Of a DNA stretch of 53,400 nt, positions 32,342 through 43,632 are shown in pieces (the first letter of the stretch is position 1; each line of letters starts with the position of its first letter). The stretch is from Psilocybe azurescens (taxonomy: Eukaryota > Basidiomycota > Agaricomycetes > Agaricales > Agrocybaceae): NCBI GenBank assembly GCA_023853785.1, contig JAJIRX010000612.1, positions 1 to 53,400 of the forward strand, in the 5' to 3' direction. Under the pieces are notes generated by a model. It was not told the DNA's origin. It made no database searches and saw nothing but the letters and a program-made list of their open reading frames with translations. The position numbers and the translations under genes were made by a program.

Positions 32342-35300
32342 CTACCTGTTTCCCAGCCTTATTTTACTTTTCCCATGACAATGGCGCATGGTGTCGTCAT
32401 CATCTACTTTGCATCTACTCGTCATGGTATTTGTAGTGTATTCTGCCTGCCGACTGAACTTTTGCTCTCCAGACAGCTCACACTCGTGCCCGAGATCCAG
32501 CGCATCCGCACATGCACTGGTGAGCCCACCACCGACCTCCCGCCTCTCCCAGCTGTACCCATACTCGTCATGCACCTGACTGATGTTCTCCTCTGGCGTA
32601 CAGACACAGACAACCCTGCAACACCTGTGTTGCCGGATGCGGTGCGATACGTGTTCGCGTTGCTCGTGTCCGTCGCAGTAGATGCGTTGGACACCCGTCT
32701 CTTGCTCCCACCCGAGATCGGCCTCGTAGACACCTCGACAAGGGCTGCGAAGTAGACAGCGACGGCGTCGTCCTACTCCCGCACCCGCCAAGTGCGTCGT
32801 CGTGCGCAGCATGGTGACACTGTATGCGCTCCCTCTAGAACAAGGCCTCGACGGCGCGGCCACAGACCCGCCCACCGCACTGGAGTACTGCGACATGCCG
32901 ATGGACGAGGCCGAGGACGAAATAATCGCTTTGCGCGGCGGCATTTTCTGAGAAGGCGACTGGGATTTTATGGGCTGAGCGAGCGATTTTGGCCTCGGCA
33001 CTGAGGCTGATGTCATGCTTGTATGCGTACGGATGCCTGTGCGGAATGCCGATGTTGCAGCAGAGGTGACGATGTTTGTCGCCAGCCCGGCCTGCCATGG
33101 GGGTATGGCACACCAACGGGACCTTGCTCGTGAGGCTCTGCGTGTCATCCTGTGCCTGTGGTTGGTCTTCATTGCCATTGCCTCTGAAACTGACGGTATC
33201 ATCATCGTCGCCCGCCTCAGAATTTTCCACGTCTACGTCCACGACCACATCCTCCTCATCCCGTCCTTCCCCATTCTATGCACTCTCCATCTCAGCCACA
33301 CCTGCTCTATCCTCTCCATCCTCTTCATCCCGCTCATCAACCCCAACCTTATATCTATCCTCATCACCAGCTCACAGATCCGCATCCACGTCCTCATCTG
33401 TAAGATAGATATCGCTGTCCCCAACACCATCCGACTCCACAATCGACGGGGTAAGCTTCTCGTCCGGCCTTTCCCTCACCTGTCTGGCGCCTTCCTAAAC
33501 GTATTCGAAGCGGCGTTGGCGTTGGCGTTTGCAGCGTGCACTTCAGACCCGATGCTCTTCCCAGGCGACATCTTCTCCATGCTGCTATTATCGTCATTCG
33601 CGCTACCGCGCACCCTCCCACACCAGGCTGCACAGCAGAAATCGTGCTCGCACTGGCGTCAATCGCCACACTCGCCACACTGTGCGTGCTCGCAGCACTA
33701 CTCAGCGCTATCCTCGACCCGGTACTAGGTCGGCTAGACGGCGATAACAGCGAATGCCGCGAATCCTGCTCCGCATCTCCGCCCCTATCCCTATCGTGGC
33801 CGGTGCGTACAGACGACGTCGCACTACTCTTACTGCTTCTCAAACCCCCACCCCCAGTCTCAGCCTCACTCACAGACGCACCCACGATATTCCGGCTCAA
33901 CATGCTCACGCACATGCTGCTCGCCGCGTCGACCTTCGACGTGTGCGGGTGGTTTGACATCGGTCAGAGATGGTGATGCTGCCTATAATTATGGTTTTTT
34001 GGCTGTTGTTTTTGTTGCTTTTGTGGTAGTTGGATTTTGTCTGGCGCTTGAGTGCAGAGGGGCAGGAGGTAGAAGGACAGGGAATGTGATGAGAAGGACA
34101 GGGAGAGGCCTTTGTTGGACGTGAAGGACGGCGGGCTGAGCAGGTCGTCTATCAGCCCTTCGATGTCTGTTTTTTTGGTAAAAAGAGGTGTGTGTCAGTA
34201 CACGACATTACAAAAAAAATTAAGAAATGCATACAGTGCAGCCGCTCAGGGCTCCCTCACCCCCCTGGGCACAGCTGCCATCGCCCACTCGACGAGCTCC
34301 CCAGCCTCGAACCTGGCCCTGCCACCCCTCATGATCTCCATCTCCGTTCCTTCCCCCTTCCCCTCCTCTTCCTCCCTACTATTGCCCATTTTACTCCAAC
34401 CCTTTCCACCCCTAACCCCATCAAAATACCGCTCGCTCTCCCGCACAAGCACCTCATCCACGCCCGCCCTCCCCTGCCCCAGCATCTCCCTAACAACATC
34501 CCCCCACGGCTCAATCATCCTCCCCATCTTGCGCAATGCATGCTCCGCCGCCCACAGCTTCGCGAACGCATTGCGAGGTGTCGTGCGCTTCGCCAGCCCC
34601 AGCTCGTACAGCAGCGAGTCCCGCAGTTTCGGGGTGAGTGCCGTGTACTCAGCGGTGCATCACCCCTCCCTGAACATGCCCACCAACCCGCGCGGCGCGC
34701 CTCGTTCCAGGACGCGTTCCGCATGTCTTCCTCCATCGCGAAATGCAACACCTGCGCCGCACACTAGAGGCCGCGGCACCCGCCCGTGCCCCACTGACCT
34801 TGGGTTAGGGACTCGTACACGGAGAGGGGGACGAACGCGTGGAACAGCCCGTGTATCATCCCCTGGATAATGCGCGCCTGGACTTCGTCGTGCAGCGTTA
34901 AGAGCGAGAGGTAGAGGGATGACCGCAGGACGGCGAAGGCGCTGGACAGGTCGTACGAGCGATGTGAGAAGATGAGCATGCCGATGTATATGAAGCAGCG
35001 CGTGAAGTGCAGCGACGCCGGTGTGAATGGGGGCAAGGGGGCTCAAACACGTTCGCAGATGGTTTAGCATCCAGCCACGCCGCGAGCTCGGTTTGGAAAT
35101 ATGGGAAATGCGAGACGAGAAGATCGCCGGCATGTTCTCCTATGCGTGCCCCCCAAAATTGCTTGTTAGCGCAATGCGCACGTCCAAGTAGAGGCGCAAG
35201 CGCCACATCAACACGAGATATTTCCTGAGCTTCTCGATGTGCAGAGACTCGGGGTTGTCGCCGCTCAGGCCGTCCGCGCCTACGGACGTGCTGATGAGGC

Positions 35301-35362
35301 CGCCAGGGGAGCGCTCGCGCACGTCGGAGGAGTCGAAGAGGAACTCGAAGCCTTTACCGCAG
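32342..35362 (-). pseudogene. BTB/POZ-type protein gene 2, 5'-truncated and frameshifted
   Basis: Paralogue of 20247-22808 on the other strand. Similarity starts near 35362 (TGKDCGKGFEFLFDSSD), so exon 1 and the start of exon 2 are missing. It has LYLDVRIALTSNF, LVSHFPYFQTELAAW, PPFTPASLHFTRCFIYIGM, SHRSYDLSSAFAVLRSS and MLGQGRAGVDEVLVRESERY, spread over several frames with a stop after GGCRGL. The sequence equivalent to exon 3 of gene 1 (22070-22271) is absent. The Ser-rich C-terminal tail (33960 to 32342, MSNHPHTSKVDAASS...) is longer than in gene 1 and partly open for 188 and 287 aa. It is clearly a pseudogene as read. Confidence 0.78.
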
Positions 35363-35679
35363 TCTTTGCCAGTGGATGCAATCTATTAGGACTTGGCCTT
35401 CGAAGACGCTATTTTCACCGAGGTTCTTCCAATACTCTGGCTCCCAATCGTTAGTACAATATTGAGATTTTTTAAGGAGAACAAAATCACTCTAAAATCC
35501 TTCGCTGACAATATAAGATGATCACAATCTTGGGTATACCGTATATAACTCGACAGTACCTGATAGACACTTCGACCTTTTGGTGGGCCTACAACCTATG
35601 GTCAATATTCTGTAGCTTGCTACATGTAACATTTGTCAGGTGAAGATACATCTCTGTGATTCAAGCGGCATCAATGGGC
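35363..35679. other. Spacer between BTB gene 2 and GTPase gene 1
   Basis: The 5' part of BTB gene 2 expected here is absent. The sequence is AT-richer and holds no recognised gene. A possible terminal exon of the GTPase (35,660-35,620, minus, EMYLHLTNVTC) is uncertain. Confidence 0.35.
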
Positions 35680-36822
35680 GGAAAACGAAGGAAAGTGATA
35701 TCTCATATACCAACCTTTTGCATTAGTCTCCCTCGTCGATACCTTCGCATGAGATATTGATTTCGGATCTATCGATAATCTCTTCAAGTCCTCCCCAAAT
35801 TCTTTGATTTTATCATCAAAATAGTCAGATGCATCTTGCTCTGCATTGGCAGGGTCTTTTTGGTGAAACTGGTTGATGAGGATATCGTATTTGGTAAACA
35901 CCATAACGACGGGAATGCAATCTAAACAGTTATAAATCAGTAATAACATGACAATTAGAATAAAAATGCTACATTTCTGGGCAAGTTGAAGGAGGTTTTC
36001 GTCACCCGTTTGCAATAGTCTAGCACCAGTCCGTGGAGTTTGTATACAGAGCCTAATTGAGAAAGCAAGAATAAGCCTCTACTGGAGAAGTAGAGCTAGC
36101 GACTCCACCATATAGCATGAACTTTATAAAGCAAATCGGATTCTTGACGTTTCTTCAAAAATTTTGCACCTTTGTCCAATTGCCACCAGAGCCTGGTTCA
36201 AAACCTTTGCTATCATGCAAGATAGAACGGGGGTTCTCTGGTGAGGTGTATCCGTACTCGATTTCGGCGTTTCCAGCCATGCCATGAGCGATATAAATCT
36301 GCTGAGATGAAATGAATGCATTTCCTTCGGAGCGTAAAGCATGATATTCACCTTTTTCTTGTCGAGATTGAAGATATCGGCGATGAGAGAGGATTTTCCT
36401 ACACCAGACTACATCTGGCTGTGAGTACGGTTATGTATGCCAACTGAGGCAGTCAAAATACTCACCTTTCCAACGAGAAGGATGCGAAACCTTATTCGTG
36501 TTTCAGGCTAGAGGTCTTTGAGATAACTATTTATTCACCTTGGACACTCCCCGAGCGTATCTTCTACTTGAGAAGGTAAAACCTCAGGGATGAAAGGAAT
36601 CTGAGGCTCTTGCTTAGCCTTGGATGTGGACACGAGGGCCCGGGGTGAGGTCGAACCTTGCTGGTTGACAGGTGGCTGGGCGTTTTCTTCTGGTTTCTGG
36701 GAAGTACTATTCTCCTCTGTAGAAGCTATATCCCTCCCCTTTCTCGAGACACATTGGTTTAGACCCAAAGAATACATTGGAAGGTAGTGGTACAGTTGAA
36801 AAAAAAGTTTTTCATCATTCAC
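35680..36822 (-). pseudogene. P-loop GTPase, fungal G-domain family, copy 1
   Basis: Exons read on the minus strand: a low-complexity N-terminus (36822-36539), a 48-bp intron, RFRILLVGK, an intron inside the P-loop, SGVGKSSLIADIFNLD (G1 motif GKSGVGKS), an intron, MAGNAEIEYGYTSPENPRS, LHDSKGFEPG (G3, about 36200), an intron, LCIQTPRTGARLLQ, an intron, then CIPVVMVFTKYDILIN (G4 TKYD, about 35900) and ISHAKVSTRET (G5, about 35740). The frame breaks at the A run 36157-36161 (plus strand), after VQNF. One missing base there would be the only obvious lesion. These proteins resemble AIG1/TOC-type GTPases and are numerous in agaricomycetes. Their cellular role is not established. The C-terminal helices are missing or unrecognised. 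Confidence 0.8.
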
Positions 36823-38400
36823 CTTGTGATCGCCAAATCCGGTGTGATGCCATGGACATCCCGAAAGCTTCCGGCTGTTGTTCCGTCCTGTGCATCATTT
36901 CAATTTGCAACCTGATATCAACCTCGTCCTTGGGCAACGTTCTCGTCCTTCTCTGCTCATAACTGGCTCGTCTTGATCTTATCCACTTCCACTTGTCTTA
37001 TACTATCTCATCCGCCTGGCACATTCGGATGGTACTATGCGGCCCAGCCGCAATACATAGCTTTAACAAAACGTCTCATCCTTTCGCCTAGTATCACAAC
37101 TTCGCACTTCAATTGCGTTCCAGGTAGGTGATGTGATCTAATTAAAAAAGCGACATATCTTTGAATGTAGAAAATTTCCCTTTAGACGAAACATGCACCC
37201 CAACTCTCTCGATAGTAAGCCCTCATTCCTCACCTGTTCAATCGAAACTTTGCTGTCTAAACGTCGGCGACTGATGTATCCTGGTCTCCAACAGATCACG
37301 CCCGCAGTGCAGCTATTCAAATTGGGGTCAAACCATCGGATGGCGGACTATATCAACATCGACGGTTCCGTTCATTCACTGCCTTTGGAATCTGGTCTAC
37401 GTTTGGAGAGTAGAGTGACGATTCGAGGCGAAAGGTATGTGATAGTGCCGCTCCGGACTATGAGAGGTACCCATCTTTTGTTTTTGAACCTCCTTCATAG
37501 GCTCAGTGTGTTCTGCGTGTCTCCCCATCGACCGACACGTTAACCCCCTTGTCTCAACGATCCCCACTACTACTGCTGTATCTTCTACGGTTGCATAGTC
37601 GTCATTGCTGCTGCATCCTCTACAGTCGCGTAATCGTCGCTACGTCCAAGGTCCCTCATGCGCTTTATCCTCCCGCCCATGAGATGGTTGTCGATGCGGG
37701 TAACATGTATATTGTCAGCCCAATAGATTCTCAAGACAGGAATGGTGCCACAAAGTCACTTGGGGTGTAGCAGCACGCCCAGAGGAGAATCGTTGAAGAC
37801 CCATCATTCCATTCCAGTATCAATGGCGCCCCCTTCTTTTTGCCGCCGACTCGTGACCTTCATGGACCCTATACGATGTCATTAATATCGCATCTACCCT
37901 CTCATCTACGAACCTTGTGCATTGTTTCAATATCTAAATATGGATTCGAGGCTCCGACTCTCGCATCGCCTCTATACCGCGAACACTGCCCCATAGCTTC
38001 AAACCCGATGAAGCTACTATGGATTTCTAATCCAATATTCGTTCCAGCTCCCGAGACCCGTTCATAACCTTATCTACAGTTTCTGGGCCACTTTTGGCTT
38101 CTGTGACTCTATGCCCGTCCTCGTCTATATCTATCTTCGATACTAAGAGGATGACCTTCTCTGCGCTCCTATTATATTGGTTAGACATACATCGTGACCG
38201 TTTAACCACGTTCTCAATGTTAGCCAGGGCGGTAAAGTATCATATACATACAGTCTTCCAGGTGTTACTGTGGGCCGAGATACGTTAGATTCATTTGTAG
38301 CATATCTATACCCTACGATATACCTCTAGTTAGTTTTTGTGATATAAAATGGATACGCGCGGAAAGTCCAGCATGGTACTCATTATACACTACTGGGGGT
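36823..38400. other. No gene confidently recognised; several short frames
   Basis: A 116-aa frame at 37193-37543 (+) includes ITPAVQLFKLGSNHRMADY and a GTTACC-like end. A 60-aa minus frame at 38027-38209 includes EKVILLVSKIDIDEDGH and KVMNGSRELERILD. Both have protein-like composition and may be exons of small host genes. Neither matches a family I know. Confidence 0.3.
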
Positions 38401-38401
38401 T

Positions 38402-38804
38402 GTCAATTTTGCAATGTGCAAAATCCGTGCAAAACGTACTTGAAAGATTTTTCATTTCCCACATTGCTAAATCTCCTCCAAATTTAGAATTTTGGTAGGA
38501 TTTTGCATCTTGAAAAAGGAAAGATATTACAAGTCCGTTTTGCATGCATTTTGCAGTCTGGGTGATTGTCCTGTCCTAGCTGGGGGGGCTTCTCAAAGCC
38601 AAATGTTAGGTACAATAGAAACCCCAGCTGGGAGCCAACAATTGTGCAAGATGTATAATCCTAGTGAAACGGACTTGCAAAATTTATTGTTCTCCAAGAT
38701 GCAAAATCCGACCCAAATTTAGAATTTTGGAGAGATTTAGTATTGCGGGAAATGAAAAATCTCGCAAGTACGTTTTGCATCAATTTTGCACTCCGCAAAA
38801 TTCA
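38402..38804. mobile_element. Foldback/MITE-like element, about 145-bp inverted repeats
   Basis: 38402-38546 (CAATTTTGC...GCAAAACGTACTTG...TTTTTCATTTCCC...GGATTTTGCATCTTG) pairs with about 38664-38804 in inverted orientation (CAAGATGCAAAATCC...GGGAAATGAAAAATC...CAAGTACGTTTTGC). The centre has a GC-rich CCCAGCTGGG/CTAGCTGGGG stem. Identity is moderate and there is no ORF. It belongs to a different sequence family from the other foldbacks here. Confidence 0.7.
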
Positions 38805-38855
38805 CCGCTGCCAGGAGTGTATGAATCAAACAGCCCTGGTAATCGGGAATTGTCC

Positions 38856-39371
38856 TCAATTGGATGATGACGAGCAAGGCTGTGCATTGAACATGTCACA
38901 CAGACGATGAGAATAAATCTCTCTTCGTGTTAGAAATCGATCATGGCGCAGGAAATTGTTGATTGAAGGCAAATAACTGGTGTTCATTTTGACTTTGGGG
39001 CTCGTCATCAGCTTGAGCTGGCGGGGTAGTGACCGACCCGTTAGGAACTGGACGCCTTCTGCTTTCCTTCGGGAAGTGCGTCTAAGGGGAGCCATGGCTC
39101 AGTTGGGATCAGACTTCTACTTCATATGGAACCAGGTATACGGAGACATGAAACGTTCGCTGTAAACTTGGAAAGGAAGCCTTATCACTTCCCCAGCTGC
39201 TCAACAGGTCATGAGTTGCAGCTTCTTTCCCCGATCCCGGCCATTCATTTATAGCCCTCCATGCACCCAGCGTGCGACTGCCCAGCAGTCCGTGGGATGA
39301 GGAGCCGACCGACAACATCGCCCCTCGATGCTTCCCAACCGGACTGTTGTTTTTCTACCCTCATCATCGAG
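38856..39371. other. Upstream region of GTPase gene 2
   Basis: This 0.5-kb interval lies before the GTPase ATG. Frames on both strands (79 aa at 38856-39095 -, 61 aa at 38980-39165 +) are unconvincing, though a divergent first exon on the minus strand (MAPLRRTSRRKAEG) cannot be excluded. ATTTATAG at about 39247 is the only TATA-like word. Confidence 0.3.
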
Positions 39372-42300
39372 ATGTCTGCCAATCGTCAAAATCCCACTAA
39401 AGAGTCGAAAGTCAAAGCATTGGGTAACCGACTGAAGAAATCTCTGGGATTTGGATCACCGAGTACTGGGACAGTATCAAGGGAAGAGGCCACGAAACTC
39501 CGAGCCAGATACACCCATTTCCGCATTCTTGTCATCGGGAGAGCAAACGCTGGCAAAACAACCCTGTTAAAGCGGGTATGTAACACGACTGAAGAGCCAT
39601 CGATCTATGATGACGGTAAAAATCTGGTGAGCTACACAGCCCTGCGAAAGATATCAGACACTTATTATTTGTCAATAGCTTGAACCGACTTCGAGGGTAC
39701 TATTCCTCCATAATTTTTGCATCTCCCACCAACAAAATGACTGACTTTTGACATTGTAGCGTGGAATCCATGACGTCCGTCGAGCATTCACATTTAAGAG
39801 TAACCCAAAGTTCATCTTTCACGACTCGCCTGGTTTTGAGGCAGGGGGTGAGGAGGAACTAAAGGCTGTGATGGATTTCATTGAAGAGGGCTCAAAGGCT
39901 CATGAAGTCAATGATCAAATTCATATCATATGGTATGTGTTTATTTTTTTCTATTCTTTTATTTGAAGCACCTCACATCACAATGGGTGTAGGTTTTGTT
40001 TTGACCCGGATGTATCACGCCCCTTATTGGACTTGGAAGTTAAGTTTTTCAATGAAAATCGCAAATGGAATGGTAAGCTTGTCACAAAATTTCAATAGTA
40101 ATTAAAATTTACACAAAACAAGTGCCAGTTGTGGCAATCTTCATGAAGTTTGATGATCTTATCAGCCAGGTTTGGAACAGAAACAATACCCCAAAGCAGA
40201 ATACCAAGAATGCTTTGGACACTTTGCAGCAGAAGTTTGAGCTGCCACTTAGAAGCTATCAGTTTCCCCCATGGAGTTATGTTCGGCTTGAGGGTAAGTG
40301 ATTTATAATTCACCCAATCAATTTAGAGACTTAACACCATGAATAGCACTTGATAAGAATGAAAGTGATCACCAGAAACAAATTGAAGAGTTAATCAAAC
40401 AAACAGCAGCATCAATTGATGATCTTGCTCTCAAAATGCTGTTTGTTAGTGTACAGCAGAATAATTTAAAGATATGCATTGAATATGCAATGGAGAAGTA
40501 TGTTATCAAATGGTTGTATTTTAATATTGATTATTATATTTTTAGCATTGTGAATCAAGATATAACAAACATGGTATGTTGGTTAAGGTGTGTTAAAACA
40601 TTTCAGTGGTTAATTCATATAAAGGATGATTTGATATTTTGGGCCATTAGTTGGTTTCCACACAATTATTATGTATTTGAATATGCTACTGCACTATAAA
40701 GCACAGTAACTGACATTAAATCAGAATGTAAGCATTAATCATGTACTTGTCATGGATGGGTGTAATGACATATAGATAGCATGTGAGTGCAAAATTTGAA
40801 ACTATGAATATTGTGTTAACAGAATCTTATAAGAATTATGATGTAAGAATTTGACCAGTGGAGATATGATCACACACTCAATTACAATTGCTGATGTTTT
40901 TGAATTAATTTTTATGTAGCATGTGAGTTGTGTGTACTATTTGTGATTGATTGGAATTATTGATACAATCTGAATTAATTCTTATTCAGCATGTAAGTTG
41001 TGTGCACTGTTTGGGATTGATTGCAATTGCTGATATTATTTGCATCAATTCTAATTCAGGCTGTAAGTTTTGTGCACTGTTTGTGATTGATTGCAATTGC
41101 TGAAATTTCTTCATCAATTCTAATTCAGGCTGTAAGTTTTGTCCACTGTTTGTGATTGATTGCAATTGCTGATATTTTCTGCATCAATTCTAATTCAGCC
41201 TGTAAGTTGTTTGCACTATTTGTGATTGATTGCAATTGGTGATATTATCTGCATCAATTCTAATTCAGCCTGTGAGTTGTATGCACTGTTTGTGATTGAT
41301 TGCAATTGGTGATATTATCTGCATCAATTCTAATTCAGTCTGTAAGTTGTGTGCACTGTTTGCAATTGATTGCAATTGCTGATATTACCTGCACCAATCA
41401 TAATTCAGGCTGTAAGTTGTGTGCACTGTTTGTAATTGATTGCAATTGCTGATATTATCTGCACCAATTCTAATTCAGGCTGTAAGTCATGTGCACTGTT
41501 TGTAATTAATTGCAATTGTTGATATTTTCTGCATCAGTTCTAATTCAGGCTGTAAGTTGTGTGCACTGTTTGTGATTGATTGCAATTGCTGATATTATCT
41601 GCATCAATTTTTATGCAGCATGTAAGTTGTGTGCACTATTTGTGATTGATTGCAATTGCTGATCTTATCTGCATCATTTTTTATTCAGCTTGTAAGTTGT
41701 GTGGACTATTTGTGATTGATTGCAATTACTGATATTATCTACATCAATTATAATTCAGTCTGTAAGTTTTGTGGACTATTTGTAATTGATTGCAATTGCT
41801 GATGTTATCTGCATCATTTTGTTATTCAGCTTGTAAGTTGTGTGCATTATTTGTGATTGATTGCAATTGCTGATGTTATCTGCATCATTTTATTGTTCAG
41901 CTTGTAAGTTGTGTGCACTATTGGTGATTGATTGCAATTGCTGATATTGTCTACATCAATTCTAATTCAGTCTGTAAGTTGTGTGCACTGTTTGTAATTG
42001 ATTAGAATTGCTGATATTATCTGCATCAATTTTTTATGTAGCATGTAAGTTGTGTGCACTGTTTGTGACTGATTGCAATTGCTGATATTATCTGCATCAT
42101 TTTCTTGTTCAGTTTGTAAGTTGTGTGCACTATTTTTGATTCATTGCAATTGCTGATCTTATCTGCATCATTTTTTATTCAGCTTGTAAGTTGTGTGCAC
42201 TGTTTGTGATTAATTGCAATTGCTGATATTACCTATATCAATTCTAATTCAGGCTGTAAGTTGTGTCCACTGTTTGTGATTGATTGCAATTGCTGATATT

Positions 42301-43632
42301 ATCTGCATGAATTCTAATTCAGTCTGTAAGTTGTGTATACTGTTTGTGATTGATTGCAATTGCTGATATTACCTGCATCAATTCTAATTCAGGCTGTAAG
42401 TTGTGTGCACTATTTGTAATTGATTGAAATTGCTGATATTACCTGCATCAATTCTAATTCAGGCTGTAAGTTGTATGCACTGTTAGTGATTGATTGCAAT
42501 TGCTGATATTTCTGTATTGTTTCTAATTCAGGCTGTAAGTTGCATGCACTGTTTGTGATTGATTGCAATTGCTGATTTTTTTACATCAATTCTAATTCAG
42601 GCTGTAAGTTGCATGCACTGTTTGTGAATGATTGCAATTGCTGATTTTTATATCAATTCTAATTCAGCCTGTAAGTTGCATGCACTGTTTGTGATTGATT
42701 GCAATTGCTGATCTTATCTGCATCATTTTGTTATTCAGTCTGTAAGTTGTATGCACTATTTGTAATTGATTGCAACTGCTGATATTTTTTGCATCAATTC
42801 TAATTCAGCCTGTAAGTTGTGTATATTATTTGTAGTTGATTGCAGTTGCTGATATTTTCTGCATCATTTCTAATTCAGCCTGTAAGTTGTGTACATTATT
42901 TGTAATTGATTGCAGTTGCTAATATTTTCTGCATCATTTCTAATTCAGCCTGTAAGTTGTGCACTATTTGTGATTGATTGCAATTGCTGATCTTATCTGC
43001 ATTAATTATAATTCAGCCTGTAAGTTGTGTGCATTATTTGTGATTCATTACAATTAATGATATTATTTGCATTATTTCTAATCCAGATTGTAAGATGTGT
43101 GCACTTTTAGTGATTGATCACAATTGCTGATATTATCTGCATCAATTCTAATTCAGCATGTAATTTGTGGAAACTATTTGTGATTAATTGCAATTTCTGA
43201 TATTATCTGCTTTGATTTTTATTCAGATTGTAAGTTGTGTGCATTATTTGTGCTTAATTGCAATTTCTAATATACTCTTGTTACACTTTATTTAGCTTGT
43301 AGGTTGTGTTTACTTTATTGCTAAATATGTGCTGATTGTTATTCTTTTATTTTATATTACTGGTATTTTATAGGCACACAATGTCAAAACAAACATCAGT
43401 ACTCAATTCACTGTAAGATTTGTTTTGCCTCTTGAATGGCATTTATCGAATTCCATTAATTATGAAATATTGTTGTTTTAGGAGCCATCCATAAATGCTT
43501 TTGCAGGTTGGAATATATTTACCTTGTTTTTCCAGTTTGTATATCTCATTGTTTGTTGCAGCTATTCTCATCTCGCTTGAACATTCTTTTGGATTACTTC
43601 AACCAGTAATGATAATGCTCAAAACTTTTTGA
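39372..43632 (+). CDS. P-loop GTPase, fungal G-domain family, copy 2 (nine exons)
   Basis: Exons that keep one frame throughout: 39372-39626, 39760-39932, 39993-40072, 40123-40293, 40347-40497, 40546-40573, 43374-43412, 43482-43506, 43562-43632, giving about 330 residues. All introns are GT-AG. Motifs: G1 GRANAGKT (residues 56-63), G3 HDSPGFEAGG (106-115), G4 MKFD (177-180), then a helical C-terminus with AHNVKTNIS and ISLEHSFGLLQ. The N-terminus is basic (KALGNRLKKSLGF). Seven introns are 48-133 bp, but the sixth is about 2800 bp and filled by a tandem array. Residue 58 (Ala) replaces the usual Gly/Ser of the P-loop start. The C-terminus is the least certain part, since homologues may continue (NIYLKDRCSQVNELL, in another frame). 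No membrane segment is seen. Cellular role unknown. Confidence 0.85.
40782..43330 (+). repeat. Tandem array of about 35 intron-like 70-bp units within GTPase intron 6
   Basis: Each unit reads GTAAGTTGTGTGCACT ... TTGATTGCAATTGCTGAT ... GCATCAATTCTAATTCAG plus a 3-bp joint (GCT, CCT, TCT, CTT or CAT). Units start near 40923, 40993, 41063, 41132, 41202 and so on at 67-71 bp steps to about 43229; flanking copies at 40782 and 43300 are degenerate. Most units have a donor (GTAAGT or GTGAGT), CTRAY branch-like words (TGCTGAT, TCTAAT) and a CAG end. The spacing donor-to-AG is about 67 bp, the size of the ordinary introns of this gene (48-69 bp). Copies differ by scattered substitutions. Confidence 0.92.

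Noticed and set aside
32375..33976. Plus-strand frames of 126-237 aa over BTB gene 2
   Set aside because: Antisense to the Ser-rich tail of the pseudogene; composition reflects the opposite strand.
40923..43300. CRISPR-like array
   Set aside because: Repeats follow one another directly without unique spacers, the host is eukaryotic and there are no cas genes.
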